Part shown: piece by piece, positions 40,634 to 49,427 of the stretch
How the letters are laid out: every line of letters begins with the position of its first letter
Position numbering within the stretch: position 1 is the stretch's first letter
DNA from: Shewanella piezotolerans WP3
GTDB taxonomy: Bacteria; Pseudomonadota; Gammaproteobacteria; Enterobacterales; Shewanellaceae
Length of the DNA stretch: 64,000 bases
Assembly (NCBI RefSeq): GCF_000014885.1
Contig: NC_011566.1
Location: forward strand, 248,001 to 312,000
Reading direction: 5' to 3'
Program-made: the position numbers and the translations under genes
The notes under the pieces: model-generated
Databases searched by the model: none
The model's input: the letters and a program-made list of their open reading frames with translations, nothing else
What the model was told of the DNA's origin: nothing

Positions 40634-41848
40634 TTAATGCCCTATCGAGTTTAAATGCTGGATCAAATACATCCGCGTTTCTGTTGGGGTTTGGCTTACC
40701 CAAAAACCACTTAAATAGGCGATAAGCGGAATTAAAAACAGTAGCAGCATTAAACCAATTGTCAGACCACGAGCGGACAGCTTTATCCCGTTGCGGGTAC
40801 TCAAATGTAACGCCTCATTTTTTGGACAGGCAGAGACGCAGCGCATGCAGGCTTGGCATTCATCGGAGCGAACATTCAGCTGAGTATGCACGGCAATATT
40901 AGCGGGGCAGGCGCGAGTACATTTGTCACAACTCATCCCTTTACTTTCGATGAGGCAATGCTGTGTATTGCGACGAATTTTAAAGGGACTTAGAAAGCTA
41001 GCTAGTCCAAGTAAGGCTCCGTAGGGGCATATGTAGCGACAAAATCCTTGGCGCCGCCATGCAGCCAAGCTTAGAATTAAAGCAAAGCATAATAGCGTCA
41101 CCAGTCCTGGAGTGACAAAAAATAGTGCCATCTTAAGATCTGCTATCTTGTGATAGTTGCCACTAAGGTAATGAGGAATACTCTGCGACGGCATGCTTAT
41201 AATGATATAAAGCAAGCCTAAAAGTAGCAGGTATTTGAGCATTCTTAGTGGCCAATCTAACCAAGCGGGCGGCAGGTATTCGTGTTTGATAAAGCGCTTG
41301 CGCAGTTTGTAGAGGTACTCACCCGCTAGCCCTAGCGGACAGGCCCAGCCACAAAAGGCACGCTTGCACAACAATCCCGTTAATAGCACCACAAATAGCA
41401 TAACCGCAGCAGCAGGGTGGGTTTGATCCCAAATCCCGAGTGTCGCAATGGCTTTTAACTCGATTCCGCCGGCAATGGGCAGAAATGCATCGCCCACGTC
41501 AGGTCGCATGAGCCAAGGGGTCACGCCAGCCTTGAGTAGTGCGCTGTTCACGGCAAATTGTACCCCAACTAGCAGCATCGATAATGCCAGCAGATGTTGC
41601 ACTCCTTCACGAAGGTTATTGCTCCTCATGTTGCCCTGAGCGACTTGAGGCTGGAATTTGTTAACTAAGCCTATGACGATGGCCGCTATCGCAAGAGCAG
41701 CTATTAGGGGCCAGTATAGGCTCGATATGGCAGCGGCTGAAACGAGGACTCCGCTTGCTGCTGCTCCCCATTTTTTGCCACTCCAATAAAGCAGGCTAAC
41801 ACTGTAGGTGAGTGCCAATGTAAGCGTTAAGGATTCGATAAAACTCAT
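40634..41848 (-). CDS. Membrane polyferredoxin, NapH/CcoG-related 4Fe-4S protein
   Basis: 404 residues with about eight membrane segments. Motifs CKRAFCGWACPLG near 165 and CRYICPYG near 270 are the paired CxxxCP elements of NapH/NosR/CcoG membrane ferredoxins; CDKCTRACP and CQACMRCVSACP near 310-345 bind two [4Fe-4S] clusters. Such proteins pass electrons across the inner membrane to periplasmic reductases or assist copper/heme maturation. No partner gene is adjacent, so the pathway served is not evident. Confidence 0.88.
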   Translation of the reverse strand: MSFIESLTLTLALTYSVSLLYWSGKKWGAAASGVLVSAAAISSLYWPLIAALAIAAIVIGLVNKFQPQVAQGNMRSNNLREGVQHLLALSMLLVGVQFAVNSALLKAGVTPWLMRPDVGDAFLPIAGGIELKAIATLGIWDQTHPAAAVMLFVVLLTGLLCKRAFCGWACPLGLAGEYLYKLRKRFIKHEYLPPAWLDWPLRMLKYLLLLGLLYIIISMPSQSIPHYLSGNYHKIADLKMALFFVTPGLVTLLCFALILSLAAWRRQGFCRYICPYGALLGLASFLSPFKIRRNTQHCLIESKGMSCDKCTRACPANIAVHTQLNVRSDECQACMRCVSACPKNEALHLSTRNGIKLSARGLTIGLMLLLFLIPLIAYLSGFWVSQTPTETRMYLIQHLNSIGH

Positions 41849-41979
41849 AGCAAATACATTTAGTAATGATTGATACTAATGTGAAAACTTTATAGCAAAT
41901 AAGTTCTTTTGCGGCGGCAAGGGTGTGCAGCAGATCGAGTAATTTGAAAAGGGTTGTGGAAAAGTAAGCTAAAGCTCAC

Positions 41980-42019
41980 AAGTATGGTTCCTAGGCGTTA
42001 AAAGCTAGGAACCATACTT
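41980..42019 (-). terminator. Long perfect hairpin after DUF2959 gene
   Basis: AAGTATGGTTCCTAG / CTAGGAACCATACTT, 15-base perfect arms with a 10-base loop, 11 bases after the stop codon. T-run is weak, but the stem is strong. Confidence 0.65.
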
Positions 42020-42029
42020 TAGACTGTGC

Positions 42030-42677
42030 TTATTTGCCTTCTAGTGCAGCAATAAACTTAGTGGATTCATCAATCGATTTGTTCATTTCGTTGATGAGGC
42101 CTGAGATGTCAGTCTGTAAGCTAGTAAATTCCCCTTTGATCGCACCAATGGCTTGGGCATTGAGGTTATGCTTTAAGTACAGCATGTTGTCTTTCATGGC
42201 AGTTAGCACTGGCGGCATTTTACTTTCAGCTCTGCGCATACTCCTGACCAATTGAGTATATGAACGACGGGTCTCTTTCAGCTTTGATTCACTACTGCGG
42301 CGTAGACTCGCTTTGCTGATTTCGCCAATTTCTGTTTGCCACTCGTCAAATAAGGCTTCGGCTACATCTTCAACTTTATCAATACGCTTAGTCACATCAT
42401 CGGCAGCTTCTTGCGCTGACTCGTACTCATCTTTTGCTTTATTGTAGGCACTTTCTAAGTCGCCACCATCATGATTAAGCAAAGCCTGCATCTCTTCAAG
42501 TGCGGAGCTAAACTGCTCTTGCGCTTCCTCTTGAGACTCCTTTGCGTCCTCGACACGGTCCACCATGATGTCGCGTTTATGGTAACCGACTTTCTCCATT
42601 GCACCATAGTAAGCACTTTGGCAGCCAGTCAGCAGTAAGCTAGCACTGATAATGGTAACCGATAATATTTTCTTCAT
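42030..42677 (-). CDS. DUF2959 lipoprotein
   Basis: 215 residues from the ATG at 42677; the frame extends to a TTG three codons earlier that falls within the ribosome site AGGATTG. Lipobox LLLTGCQS gives a lipidated Cys near 19. The rest is a long helical protein (VEDAKESQEEAQEQFSSAL, SAYNKAKDEYESAQEAADDV) with FDEWQTEI and SRRSYTQLVRSM-type motifs of DUF2959. Function unknown; widespread in Shewanella and Vibrio. The helical repeats suggest an envelope-spanning or scaffold role. Confidence 0.85.
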   Translation of the reverse strand: MKKILSVTIISASLLLTGCQSAYYGAMEKVGYHKRDIMVDRVEDAKESQEEAQEQFSSALEEMQALLNHDGGDLESAYNKAKDEYESAQEAADDVTKRIDKVEDVAEALFDEWQTEIGEISKASLRRSSESKLKETRRSYTQLVRSMRRAESKMPPVLTAMKDNMLYLKHNLNAQAIGAIKGEFTSLQTDISGLINEMNKSIDESTKFIAALEGK

Positions 42678-42729
42678 CTTATTCAATCCTGAAAGTGAAT
42701 CTAAAATTTTGGCTTAAGATCAACAGCCC

Positions 42730-42951
42730 CTAGTCGGCGCGAAATTTTGCAGCATCGATAATGCTCCATAGGTGTGCTATACCACCTATGATCGCTGGGA
42801 AGATCAGCCACCACATGGCATAACCAACGACAGCGATTATACAAAACACGATAGCGGCAAAAATGCGCCCTTGTACTAACTGGCCAAGACCGGGAAAGAA
42901 AAAGCTGGCGATAGCGGCGATAACGTTGCCTGCGGAACCTTGTTGAGACAT
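42730..42951 (-). CDS. Small membrane protein (TM2-like)
   Basis: 73 residues from the ATG at 42951 (AAGGATTG ribosome site); the longer frame adds 24 residues without a ribosome site. Two hydrophobic stretches (VIAAIASFFFPGLGQLVQG and IFAAIVFCIIAVVGYAMWW), the first with the PGLGQ turn seen in TM2-type proteins. Function unknown. Divergent from yihY across 121 bases. Confidence 0.75.
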   Translation of the reverse strand: MSQQGSAGNVIAAIASFFFPGLGQLVQGRIFAAIVFCIIAVVGYAMWWLIFPAIIGGIAHLWSIIDAAKFRAD

Positions 42952-43072
42952 CAATTCAATCCTTATACTTGTAAAGAGAAGGTTATAAGCTTTATTGTAC
43001 CAAGGTAGATCTAAATAAATCATTTACCGTCGTACAGATTTGGTACAACTTTAACAGAATCAAGAGTAACAA

Positions 43073-44038
43073 GTGAAAAATAAGATAGCAGTAAATCAGT
43101 TTCGGTCTTTTATGTGGAGTATTTGGGCATTTTTTTTACATTTGCTGCGCCGCTTTAAAGAGGATCAAGTCAACATTAAAGCAGGCCACCTTGCTTACGT
43201 CACTTTGTTGTCTTTAGTGCCGATAGTGGCGGTAATGTTTTCTATGTTGTCTGCTTTCCCAGTATTTGCAGGAATTAGAGGTCAATTAGAAGGTTTTGTT
43301 TATGATAACTTCTTACCCGCTGCAGGGGATACGGTTCAGATCTACATTAATGAGTTTGTTGCTAACGCCTCCAAAGGTACCACTGTGGGCATCGCCGCTT
43401 TAGTGGTAGTGGCTTTAATGCTCATCTCTGCGATTGATAAATCGCTCAACAGTATTTGGCGCACTAAAGAGAAACGTCAGGTAGCGGTCTCCTTCTCAAT
43501 GTATTGGATGGTACTGACTTTGGGGCCTGTACTTGTGGGAGCGAGCCTAGTGGCAACCTCTTATTTAGTCTCGCTTAAGCTATTTAATGACTCAGAGCTA
43601 TCTGGTGTTGTGCCATTAATTATTGAGCGACTGCCGATGATGTTCTCGGTGGCAGCCTTCCTATTGCTTTATATGGTCGTGCCAAATAAAAAAGTAAAGT
43701 TTTTCCATGCACTGCTTGGCGCTATAGTCGCGGCAATGTTATTTGAGCTTGGCAAGAAAGGCTTTGCATTTTACGTCACTCAATTTCCCAGTTATGAAGC
43801 GATTTACGGTGCACTAGCCGTGATCCCTATTTTGTTTGTGTGGGTATATGTTTCTTGGATCATTGTGTTGGTTGGTGCAGAGATTACTGCGGCGATGCCT
43901 GAGTATCTTCGCGAGCGACAAATCGCCAGAGCGGCACGGTTAGCGGAAGCTGCTCAGCTTGAGGAGTTAGAGTCGGCAACGCAGCGAACAGAGCAAGCAG
44001 CTAAGCAGGTGAAGCCGACTTCTGAAGGCGGAGCATAA
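43073..44038 (+). CDS. YihY/BrkB family membrane protein
   Basis: 321 residues with a GTG start. Six membrane segments; the family motif KAGHLAYVTLLSLVPIVAVMF near 37 and the end region GALAVIPILFVWVYVSWIIVLVGAEI are diagnostic. Once called RNase BN, the protein is now regarded as a membrane protein of unclear function; transport or lipid-related roles are suspected. The C-terminal 40 residues are charged and coiled-coil-like. It heads a plus-strand series with prolyl aminopeptidase, a lipoprotein and dtd, akin to yihY-dtd in E. coli. Confidence 0.9.
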   Translation: MKNKIAVNQFRSFMWSIWAFFLHLLRRFKEDQVNIKAGHLAYVTLLSLVPIVAVMFSMLSAFPVFAGIRGQLEGFVYDNFLPAAGDTVQIYINEFVANASKGTTVGIAALVVVALMLISAIDKSLNSIWRTKEKRQVAVSFSMYWMVLTLGPVLVGASLVATSYLVSLKLFNDSELSGVVPLIIERLPMMFSVAAFLLLYMVVPNKKVKFFHALLGAIVAAMLFELGKKGFAFYVTQFPSYEAIYGALAVIPILFVWVYVSWIIVLVGAEITAAMPEYLRERQIARAARLAEAAQLEELESATQRTEQAAKQVKPTSEGGA

Positions 44039-44042
44039 AAAG

Positions 44043-44990
44043 GTGACATCTCAGCCCATATCACGAGACTGGCTGGCTGTTGGTGATGGGCATGAACTCT
44101 ACGTTGCTCAATACGGTAATGTTAATGGGATCCCGCTGTTGTATCTGCATGGCGGCCCTGGAGCGGGATGCTCAACCGATGAATTAGTTTTGTTTGATCT
44201 ATCTGTGTATCGGGTCATCTTTATGGATCAAAGGGGGGCAGGGCTTTCGCGTCCTAGGGGAGAACTTAAGCACAATAACCTCGGCAAACTATTGACTGAT
44301 ATTGAACAGGTACGGCAATGGTTAGGTTTATCTAAATGGACACTTGCTGGTGGTTCATTCGGCGCAACGTTAGCCTTGTTATATGCTGCAAAGTACCCTT
44401 CTCGAGTTATTGAACAAGTGCTCTGGGGGGCTTTTATCCCAAGCGAAGACAGCATTCGCTGGCTGTATGGTCAGCAAGGCGCTGCTCGGTTATTCCCTGC
44501 TGAACAGTTAGAGTTTAGCGTCACAGCCACAACTGATGAGCAGCTATCACAATTTTTTTCATGCTATCGAGCGGGCCTAGACAATCAGTGCGCGAGTGTG
44601 CGGCAAGACTTTACGCGTCGTTGGCTTAGTTGGGAAATGGCTCTGGCCTATCCCGGTTGTAAGCAAGATAGGAAAAATGTAAACCTCAGTCAGGTGTTAG
44701 CAAGCATAGAGCTTTACTATGTGTCTAATAATTATTTTGCTGCTTTTGAGCAATTATGTGTCTCAGTCGTGAATATTCAGGCAAAAACCGTAATTCTACA
44801 AGGAGAGCTGGACTGGGTATGCCCCAGCGGAGTGTTATTTAGCTTTTTGCAAGATCATAGGAATCAACATATAAGGTTGATGGAGATTAAAGGCGGCTAC
44901 CATGCCTTGGCTGACATAAAAATGACCAGAGCCGTGGTGAGCGCTATTCGGGAAATGGCCCAAACAATAGTGAAAGGAAGTATAAATTAA
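44043..44990 (+). CDS. pip: Prolyl aminopeptidase (alpha/beta hydrolase, S33)
   Basis: 315 residues from a GTG, four bases after yihY. Alpha/beta hydrolase with LHGGPGAGCS (oxyanion hole) near 37, FMDQRGAGLSRPRG near 62, nucleophile Ser in LAGGSFGATLALLYA near 104, and the cap motif RRWLSWEMAL near 198, which with DQRGAGLS identifies proline iminopeptidases. The catalytic Asp lies in GELDWVCPSG and the His in GGYHALAD. It removes N-terminal proline from peptides. Its stop overlaps the next start (TAATG). Confidence 0.88.
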   Translation: MTSQPISRDWLAVGDGHELYVAQYGNVNGIPLLYLHGGPGAGCSTDELVLFDLSVYRVIFMDQRGAGLSRPRGELKHNNLGKLLTDIEQVRQWLGLSKWTLAGGSFGATLALLYAAKYPSRVIEQVLWGAFIPSEDSIRWLYGQQGAARLFPAEQLEFSVTATTDEQLSQFFSCYRAGLDNQCASVRQDFTRRWLSWEMALAYPGCKQDRKNVNLSQVLASIELYYVSNNYFAAFEQLCVSVVNIQAKTVILQGELDWVCPSGVLFSFLQDHRNQHIRLMEIKGGYHALADIKMTRAVVSAIREMAQTIVKGSIN

Positions 44991-45559
44991 TGAGAAAACT
45001 ACTTATAGCGGGCCTAATGTTAGGGCTGACAGCATGTGCAGCAACAGAGAGTAATTCCGATGTTGAGGTTATCTCTAAAGCCCCAGACAGTGTCACTCTA
45101 GGTGATATGTCAGATGCTGAAGCGGCCGACAAGCTTTTGGAAGCATTACTGAATAAAAGCTATCTAGCGAAAAAAGCAGGGCCAAATGGTGTAGCGGTAG
45201 AGTTTGATAATAGCCAGTTTATCTTACAGCCTAGTATTAACCCTGATGGGATCGATCGAATTCTAATGAACCGTTTCTACGCAATACATCCTAAGTATGT
45301 AGGCAGCAAAGAGATGCTAGTAATGATTGGTACTCTGAACCAGAAACTTAACTTTGCAAAGTTTGTTATAAGAGAGCGGGGGGCTGTGATCCAAGTGCAA
45401 GGTGCGGCAACCTTTGTTGATACCATTAGCATGGAAGAGATCCGTCGATTTATACTGTGGACCGATGAAGGTTTGCGCCAGGTTGGTAAGTCCTTGCCTG
45501 AAGGATCGGAAGATATCATTAAACCCATCCCTGTAATGCAAAGACTTCAGTCGATTTAA
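44990..45559 (+). CDS. Lipoprotein of unknown function
   Basis: 189 residues. Lipobox LGLTACAA with Cys near residue 16. The rest looks like a compact alpha/beta domain (FILQPSINPDGIDRILMNRFYAI, LVMIGTLNQKLNFAKFVI, EEIRRFILWTDEGLRQVG) loosely reminiscent of YbjN/type III chaperone-like folds; this likeness is only by eye. Translationally coupled to pip by TAATG overlap. Function unknown. Confidence 0.75.
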   Translation: MRKLLIAGLMLGLTACAATESNSDVEVISKAPDSVTLGDMSDAEAADKLLEALLNKSYLAKKAGPNGVAVEFDNSQFILQPSINPDGIDRILMNRFYAIHPKYVGSKEMLVMIGTLNQKLNFAKFVIRERGAVIQVQGAATFVDTISMEEIRRFILWTDEGLRQVGKSLPEGSEDIIKPIPVMQRLQSI

Positions 45560-45861
45560 ACAAGGTTCTTGGAAAAGAAGCTCCTTGGAGCAGAAAGTTC
45601 TAGGAAACGCTAAGACAAATGACCTTACGGATGTGACTCGGTTACATACGGAACTTTGCACTTACGAAAAGCATGTCTCTTCTGTAGATTGGGCTTTAAC
45701 TGATCAAAAATTTAGAATTTGTCGGCATAAATGCCAATCTACAGAATGCCGGAAAACTGTTTTCCGTGAGTGAGTTTGCGATCATTCAATTATCCGTAAG
45801 CGGAGTATTCATCTTCGCTTCTTTCATTTTAACCATTAAATTTTTACAGGAGAGTGTGTAA
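45560..45861. repeat. Intergenic region with nested inverted repeat element
   Basis: TTCTGTAGATTGG (45680-45692) and CCAATCTACAGAA (45734-45746) are perfect 13-base arms 41 bases apart; inside the right part lies the palindrome GGCATAAATGCC, the same core as at 40486. The remainder of this 302-base gap has no convincing gene; GTG at 45862 starts dtd after AGGAGAG. Confidence 0.7.
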
Positions 45862-46299
45862 GTGATTGCCTTAATTCAACGTGTAAGTGAAGCTAACGTA
45901 GTCGTTGATGGTGAAACCATTGGAGAGATAGATAAAGGCCTGTTAGTGCTATTAGGTGTTGAGCGCGAAGATGATTTAGCCAAAATGGAGAAGCTGGCGA
46001 CTAAGGTGATGAGTTATCGAGTTTTCTCCGATGACAATGGCAAGATGAACCTTAACTTAGAGCAAGCTGGCGGCAGTTTATTAGTGGTGTCGCAGTTTAC
46101 CTTAGCGGCAGATACTGGTCGCGGTCTACGCCCTAGCTTTTCGGGGGCAGGAACACCCGAACAAGCGCGAGAACTTTACCAAGCTTTTGTTGATTTTTGT
46201 CTATCTAAAGGCGTTAACACACAAACGGGTGAGTTTGCTGCAGATATGAAAGTCTCTTTGGTCAATGACGGCCCTGTTACCTTTAACCTACAGGTATAG
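45862..46299 (+). CDS. dtd: D-aminoacyl-tRNA deacylase
   Basis: 145 residues with GTG start and AGGAG ribosome site. SQFTLAADTGRGLRPSF near 76 (SQFTL catalytic motif), TGEFAADMKVSLVNDGPVTF near 123 with the GPVT cross-subunit motif. It removes D-amino acids and glycine mischarged on tRNA. Its place after yihY agrees with other gammaproteobacteria. Confidence 0.95.
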   Translation: MIALIQRVSEANVVVDGETIGEIDKGLLVLLGVEREDDLAKMEKLATKVMSYRVFSDDNGKMNLNLEQAGGSLLVVSQFTLAADTGRGLRPSFSGAGTPEQARELYQAFVDFCLSKGVNTQTGEFAADMKVSLVNDGPVTFNLQV

Positions 46300-46303
46300 T
46301 GAA

Positions 46304-46762
46304 ATGGAATCGGCAGATATGGACGAAAGTAGCTTGCTGAAACAATTGCAAAAAACTTGGTATCAAACGATTCCAGTAAGTCAGTTTATGCAGATCACCC
46401 CGCTGGAATTCTCAAAACACGGATTCAGTGTCACAGCCCCATTAGCCCCGAACGTGAACCTGCACCAAACCATGTTTGCCGGTAGCATCTATACCCTTAT
46501 GACCTTATCGGGCTGGGGCATGGTGTGGCTACAACAACAGCTGGCTAAGGTGGAAGGAGATATCGTGTTGGCGGATGCTAATGTGCGTTACATTGCCCCG
46601 GTAACTGTAGCACCTATCGCGAAAACGACTTGGGTAGATGCCGACTTGTCAGCACTGCAGCTTGGTAAACGGGTGCGCATAGGGTTAACAATTGAGTTAT
46701 GGTGTGCTGATAAACGCTGTGCGGTATTTGAGGGCCGTTTTGTTAGCTTGCCCAAAAAATAA
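46304..46762 (+). CDS. YiiD C-terminal domain-like thioesterase
   Basis: 152 residues from the ATG at 46304, four bases after dtd. A single hotdog domain: FSVTAPLAPNVNLHQTMFAGSIYTLMTLSGWGMVWL near 40, with NLHQTMFAGS matching the YiiD C-terminal family, then VLADANVRYIAPVT. E. coli YiiD (next to dtd) carries this domain behind an N-terminal GNAT acetyltransferase; here only the thioesterase domain is present. Likely acyl-CoA or acyl-ACP thioesterase with unknown chain. Confidence 0.85.
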   Translation: MESADMDESSLLKQLQKTWYQTIPVSQFMQITPLEFSKHGFSVTAPLAPNVNLHQTMFAGSIYTLMTLSGWGMVWLQQQLAKVEGDIVLADANVRYIAPVTVAPIAKTTWVDADLSALQLGKRVRIGLTIELWCADKRCAVFEGRFVSLPKK

Positions 46763-46858
46763 TGGTTGAGCGTCGAGTCTATTGCGCTGCGGGTTGTTTG
46801 CTTATTTGCCAAACTAGAAATGATTAGTCGTTAGCGAAAGCCGTGCAAGTGACGGCAT

Positions 46859-46903
46859 ATACCCGTTCTACCTGAAATCTGCATCTTCAGGTTGGACGGG
46901 TAT
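46859..46903. repeat. Extragenic palindrome
   Basis: 18-base arms beginning ATACCCGT and ending with ACCTGAA / TTCAGGT pair at 16 of 18 positions around ATCTGCATC. Between convergent thioesterase and rhodanese genes; probably a REP-like element that also blocks read-through. Confidence 0.65.
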
Positions 46904-46919
46904 ATCTGGTAGACTTTGA

Positions 46920-47246
46920 TTAGCGCTTAGGCTCACAGGCGAGTAGATCTTTAAGGGCACCAGCGTTAACGACCCTTTGGAGGCCACCGCCAGACAAAAT
47001 ATCGCAACCCTTCTGCGCTCTGATCCCCGCACCACAATAGAGCAAAAATATTTGCTGTGAATTGCCAACCTGCGCTACCCAAGTTGCTAAAGTATCTAAT
47101 GGCACATTGATAGCTTGAGGCAGGTGACCGCTGGCAAACTCTTGTGGGCTACGAACATCAATCACCGTGGCTCCTTGTTTAATGAGTCGCCAGCATTTAT
47201 CACCAGGTTCACAATGAGACAGTTTGGATAGCGTCGCTTCTGGCAT
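46920..47246 (-). CDS. Rhodanese-like domain protein
   Basis: 108 residues from the ATG at 47246 (GAGAGGAAA ribosome site); a longer frame lacks one. A single rhodanese domain: GATVIDVRSPQEFASGHLPQAINVP near 30, and the active-site loop LLYCGAGIRAQKG with Cys near 70. Probably a cytoplasmic sulfur-carrier or transferase of PspE/GlpE size without signal peptide. Confidence 0.88.
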   Translation of the reverse strand: MPEATLSKLSHCEPGDKCWRLIKQGATVIDVRSPQEFASGHLPQAINVPLDTLATWVAQVGNSQQIFLLYCGAGIRAQKGCDILSGGGLQRVVNAGALKDLLACEPKR

Positions 47247-47360
47247 AAGGTTTCCTCTCGAAGTGGTATTAGCAATCATGCTGTTATTAAAACTGCTTAT
47301 TAGATTTATTTCAATAAGAGTTTTCTAATTGAACGCTTGAACTGAAAAATAAGTAGTTAA

Positions 47361-47380
47361 ATGCCTCCAGGTGGAGGCAT
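47361..47380 (-). terminator. Terminator of the ape operon
   Basis: ATGCCTCC / GGAGGCAT arms around AGGT, 12 bases beyond the stop of the last ape gene, with TTTAAC on the minus strand. Confidence 0.7.
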
Positions 47381-47391
47381 ATTTGATTGTG

Positions 47392-48633
47392 CTATTTAGA
47401 CCATTTTTTAAAGATGAGCGAGGTATTTATGCCGCCAAAAGCAAAGTTGTTACTCATCACGTAGTCAGTCTCAATCTGCCTAATATCGCCTTTGATATAA
47501 TCGAGTTGACCACATTCGGAATCGATCTCATTGAGGTTTAAGGTTGGTGCAAACCAGCCCTGATTCATCATCTCAATACTGGCCCAAGCTTCAATGGCTC
47601 CACATGCTCCTAGCGTGTGCCCTGTGTAGCTCTTTAACGATGATATAGGCTGTGAAATACCAAAAACGGCCTGAGTGGCTTGGGTTTCTGCAATATCTCC
47701 GCGATCAGTGGCCGTACCATGTGCATTGACATAGCCAACTTGGCGAGCTTCAAGCTCGGCATCTTTCAGCGCTAATCTGATTGCTTTCTCCATGGTGTCA
47801 GCATTGGGCTGTGTCACATGTAAGCCATCGGAGTTAGTACCGAAACCTACTATTTCAGCATAAATTTTTGCGCCGCGAGCCTTTGCATGTTCAAGCTCTT
47901 CAAGGACTAAGGTACATGCGCCTTCACCAATCACTAATCCGTCACGCTGTTTATCGAAGGGTTTCGGTGTTTCGGCTGGAGTATCATTTTGGGTGCTGGT
48001 GGCAAACAGGGTGTCGAACACCACGGCTTCTGTTGGGCATAGCTCTTCACCGCCGCCAGCTAGCATCAGATCTTGCTGGCCATATTTGATCGCTTCATAG
48101 GAGTAACCTATCCCTTGACTGCCAGAAGTACAGGCACTGCTGGTGGTGTGCACTCGGCCCTTTAAACCAAAGAATACTCCAACATTCACTGCGGTTGTGT
48201 GTGCCATCATGCGGATATAGCTAGTGGCTGTGACCCCAGACATGTCACCTGTTTTTAGCATATCGCCGAAGGCTATAATAGGGTCAGTACTGCCGGTGGA
48301 AGAGCCGTAGGCTATGCCCATTGCACCCGATGTAATAACTGGGTCGTCTAGCAGGTTGGCGTCAATCAGCGCAAGCTCACTGGCACGAGTGGCCATGATT
48401 GACACTCGCCCCATGGAACGAATTTTCTTTCGGGAGTAGTGCGCAGGCTGTTGAAAATCGGTTATAGGAGCCGCTAAACGGGTATTTAGTCCATCAAACT
48501 TATCCCACTCATCGAGTCTAACCACACAGTTCTTCTGTGCTTTTAGATTGCTAGCGATAGTTTGCCAGTCGTGCCCTAAAGCGGTAATACCCCCTATACC
48601 TGTAATCACAACCCTACGAGGCAGACGGCTCAT
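47392..48633 (-). CDS. apeR: Beta-ketoacyl-ACP synthase of the aryl polyene cluster (ApeR-type)
   Basis: 413 residues, FabF-like. Catalytic Cys in HTTSSACTSGSQG near 169, His in NAHGTATDRGD near 306 and His in KSYTGHTLGACGAIE near 345 form the C-H-H triad. It condenses malonyl-ACP with growing chains. Its start overlaps the stop of the ketoreductase gene by four bases. The KS-DH-KR-KS order at this end matches apeO-P-Q-R of known aryl polyene clusters. It is the last gene of the cluster, before a terminator. Confidence 0.88.
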   Translation of the reverse strand: MSRLPRRVVITGIGGITALGHDWQTIASNLKAQKNCVVRLDEWDKFDGLNTRLAAPITDFQQPAHYSRKKIRSMGRVSIMATRASELALIDANLLDDPVITSGAMGIAYGSSTGSTDPIIAFGDMLKTGDMSGVTATSYIRMMAHTTAVNVGVFFGLKGRVHTTSSACTSGSQGIGYSYEAIKYGQQDLMLAGGGEELCPTEAVVFDTLFATSTQNDTPAETPKPFDKQRDGLVIGEGACTLVLEELEHAKARGAKIYAEIVGFGTNSDGLHVTQPNADTMEKAIRLALKDAELEARQVGYVNAHGTATDRGDIAETQATQAVFGISQPISSLKSYTGHTLGACGAIEAWASIEMMNQGWFAPTLNLNEIDSECGQLDYIKGDIRQIETDYVMSNNFAFGGINTSLIFKKWSK

Positions 48634-49355
48634 ATCATGCCTCCATTAACCGAAATCACTTGGCGTGTAATATAGGCAGCATCATCTGACATCAAGAAGT
48701 TAGCCAGTCCTGCTATTTCAGAGGCTTTGCCCATCCGTCGCATCGGTACAATAGAGTTGACCATATCTTTTGGAATATCTGACACCATGTCAGTTTCGAT
48801 AAGTCCTGGAGCGATACAATTCACAGTGATTTTACGTTTTGCCAGTTCTAGAGACAGCGCTTTGGTTGCGCCAATGATGCCGGCTTTTGAGGCGCTGTAG
48901 TTTACTTGGCCGCGGTTGCCTGCAATACCAGAGACTGAAGCCATGGTGACAATACGTCCGCCTTGCCTTGCTTGTACCATCGGCATCACTGTAGGGTGAA
49001 TAACATTATAAAAACCATCAAGGTTGGTATGCACTACGCTGTCCCACTCTGACTCGGTCATCGCAGGAAAAGCGGTGTCACAGTTTATGCCAGCATTCAA
49101 AATTACGCCGTAATAGGCGCCATGTTGTTCGATATCTTGCTCAATAGCTTGTTTGGCTGCTGCGCGATCGGCAATATCAAACTTGAGACAAGATACACTA
49201 ACCCCAAGCTGCTCTAGGGCATGCTGGGTCTCTTGTGCGGCGCTAATGTTTTGATAATAATGCATTGCGATGTCAAACCCTGACTCGGCAAGCTTTAATG
49301 CGACAGCCTTGCCAATACCGCGGCTAGAGCCGGTAATTAATATTCTTTTGGTCAT
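48630..49355 (-). CDS. apeQ: 3-ketoacyl-ACP reductase of the aryl polyene cluster (ApeQ-type)
   Basis: 241 residues, short-chain dehydrogenase. NADPH-binding TGSSRGIGKAV near residue 7, NAGINCD near 88, catalytic Ser-Tyr-Lys in MASVSGIAG and NYSASKAG (Tyr near 151, Lys near 155), and PGLIETDMV near 182. It reduces the beta-keto group in each elongation round. Located between the DH and KS genes with a 72-base gap upstream. Confidence 0.9.
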   Translation of the reverse strand: MTKRILITGSSRGIGKAVALKLAESGFDIAMHYYQNISAAQETQHALEQLGVSVSCLKFDIADRAAAKQAIEQDIEQHGAYYGVILNAGINCDTAFPAMTESEWDSVVHTNLDGFYNVIHPTVMPMVQARQGGRIVTMASVSGIAGNRGQVNYSASKAGIIGATKALSLELAKRKITVNCIAPGLIETDMVSDIPKDMVNSIVPMRRMGKASEIAGLANFLMSDDAAYITRQVISVNGGMI

Positions 49356-49427
49356 CCTTTCTCCCTAACAGCCCTTTAGATTTGCTTAAATGGAACTACG
49401 CTGTTTTCTATGATGTTATTTTTCTTG

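Noticed and set aside
45585..45773. 62-residue plus-strand open frame before dtd
   Set aside because: Its second half is the inverted repeat element; no ribosome site or homology signal.
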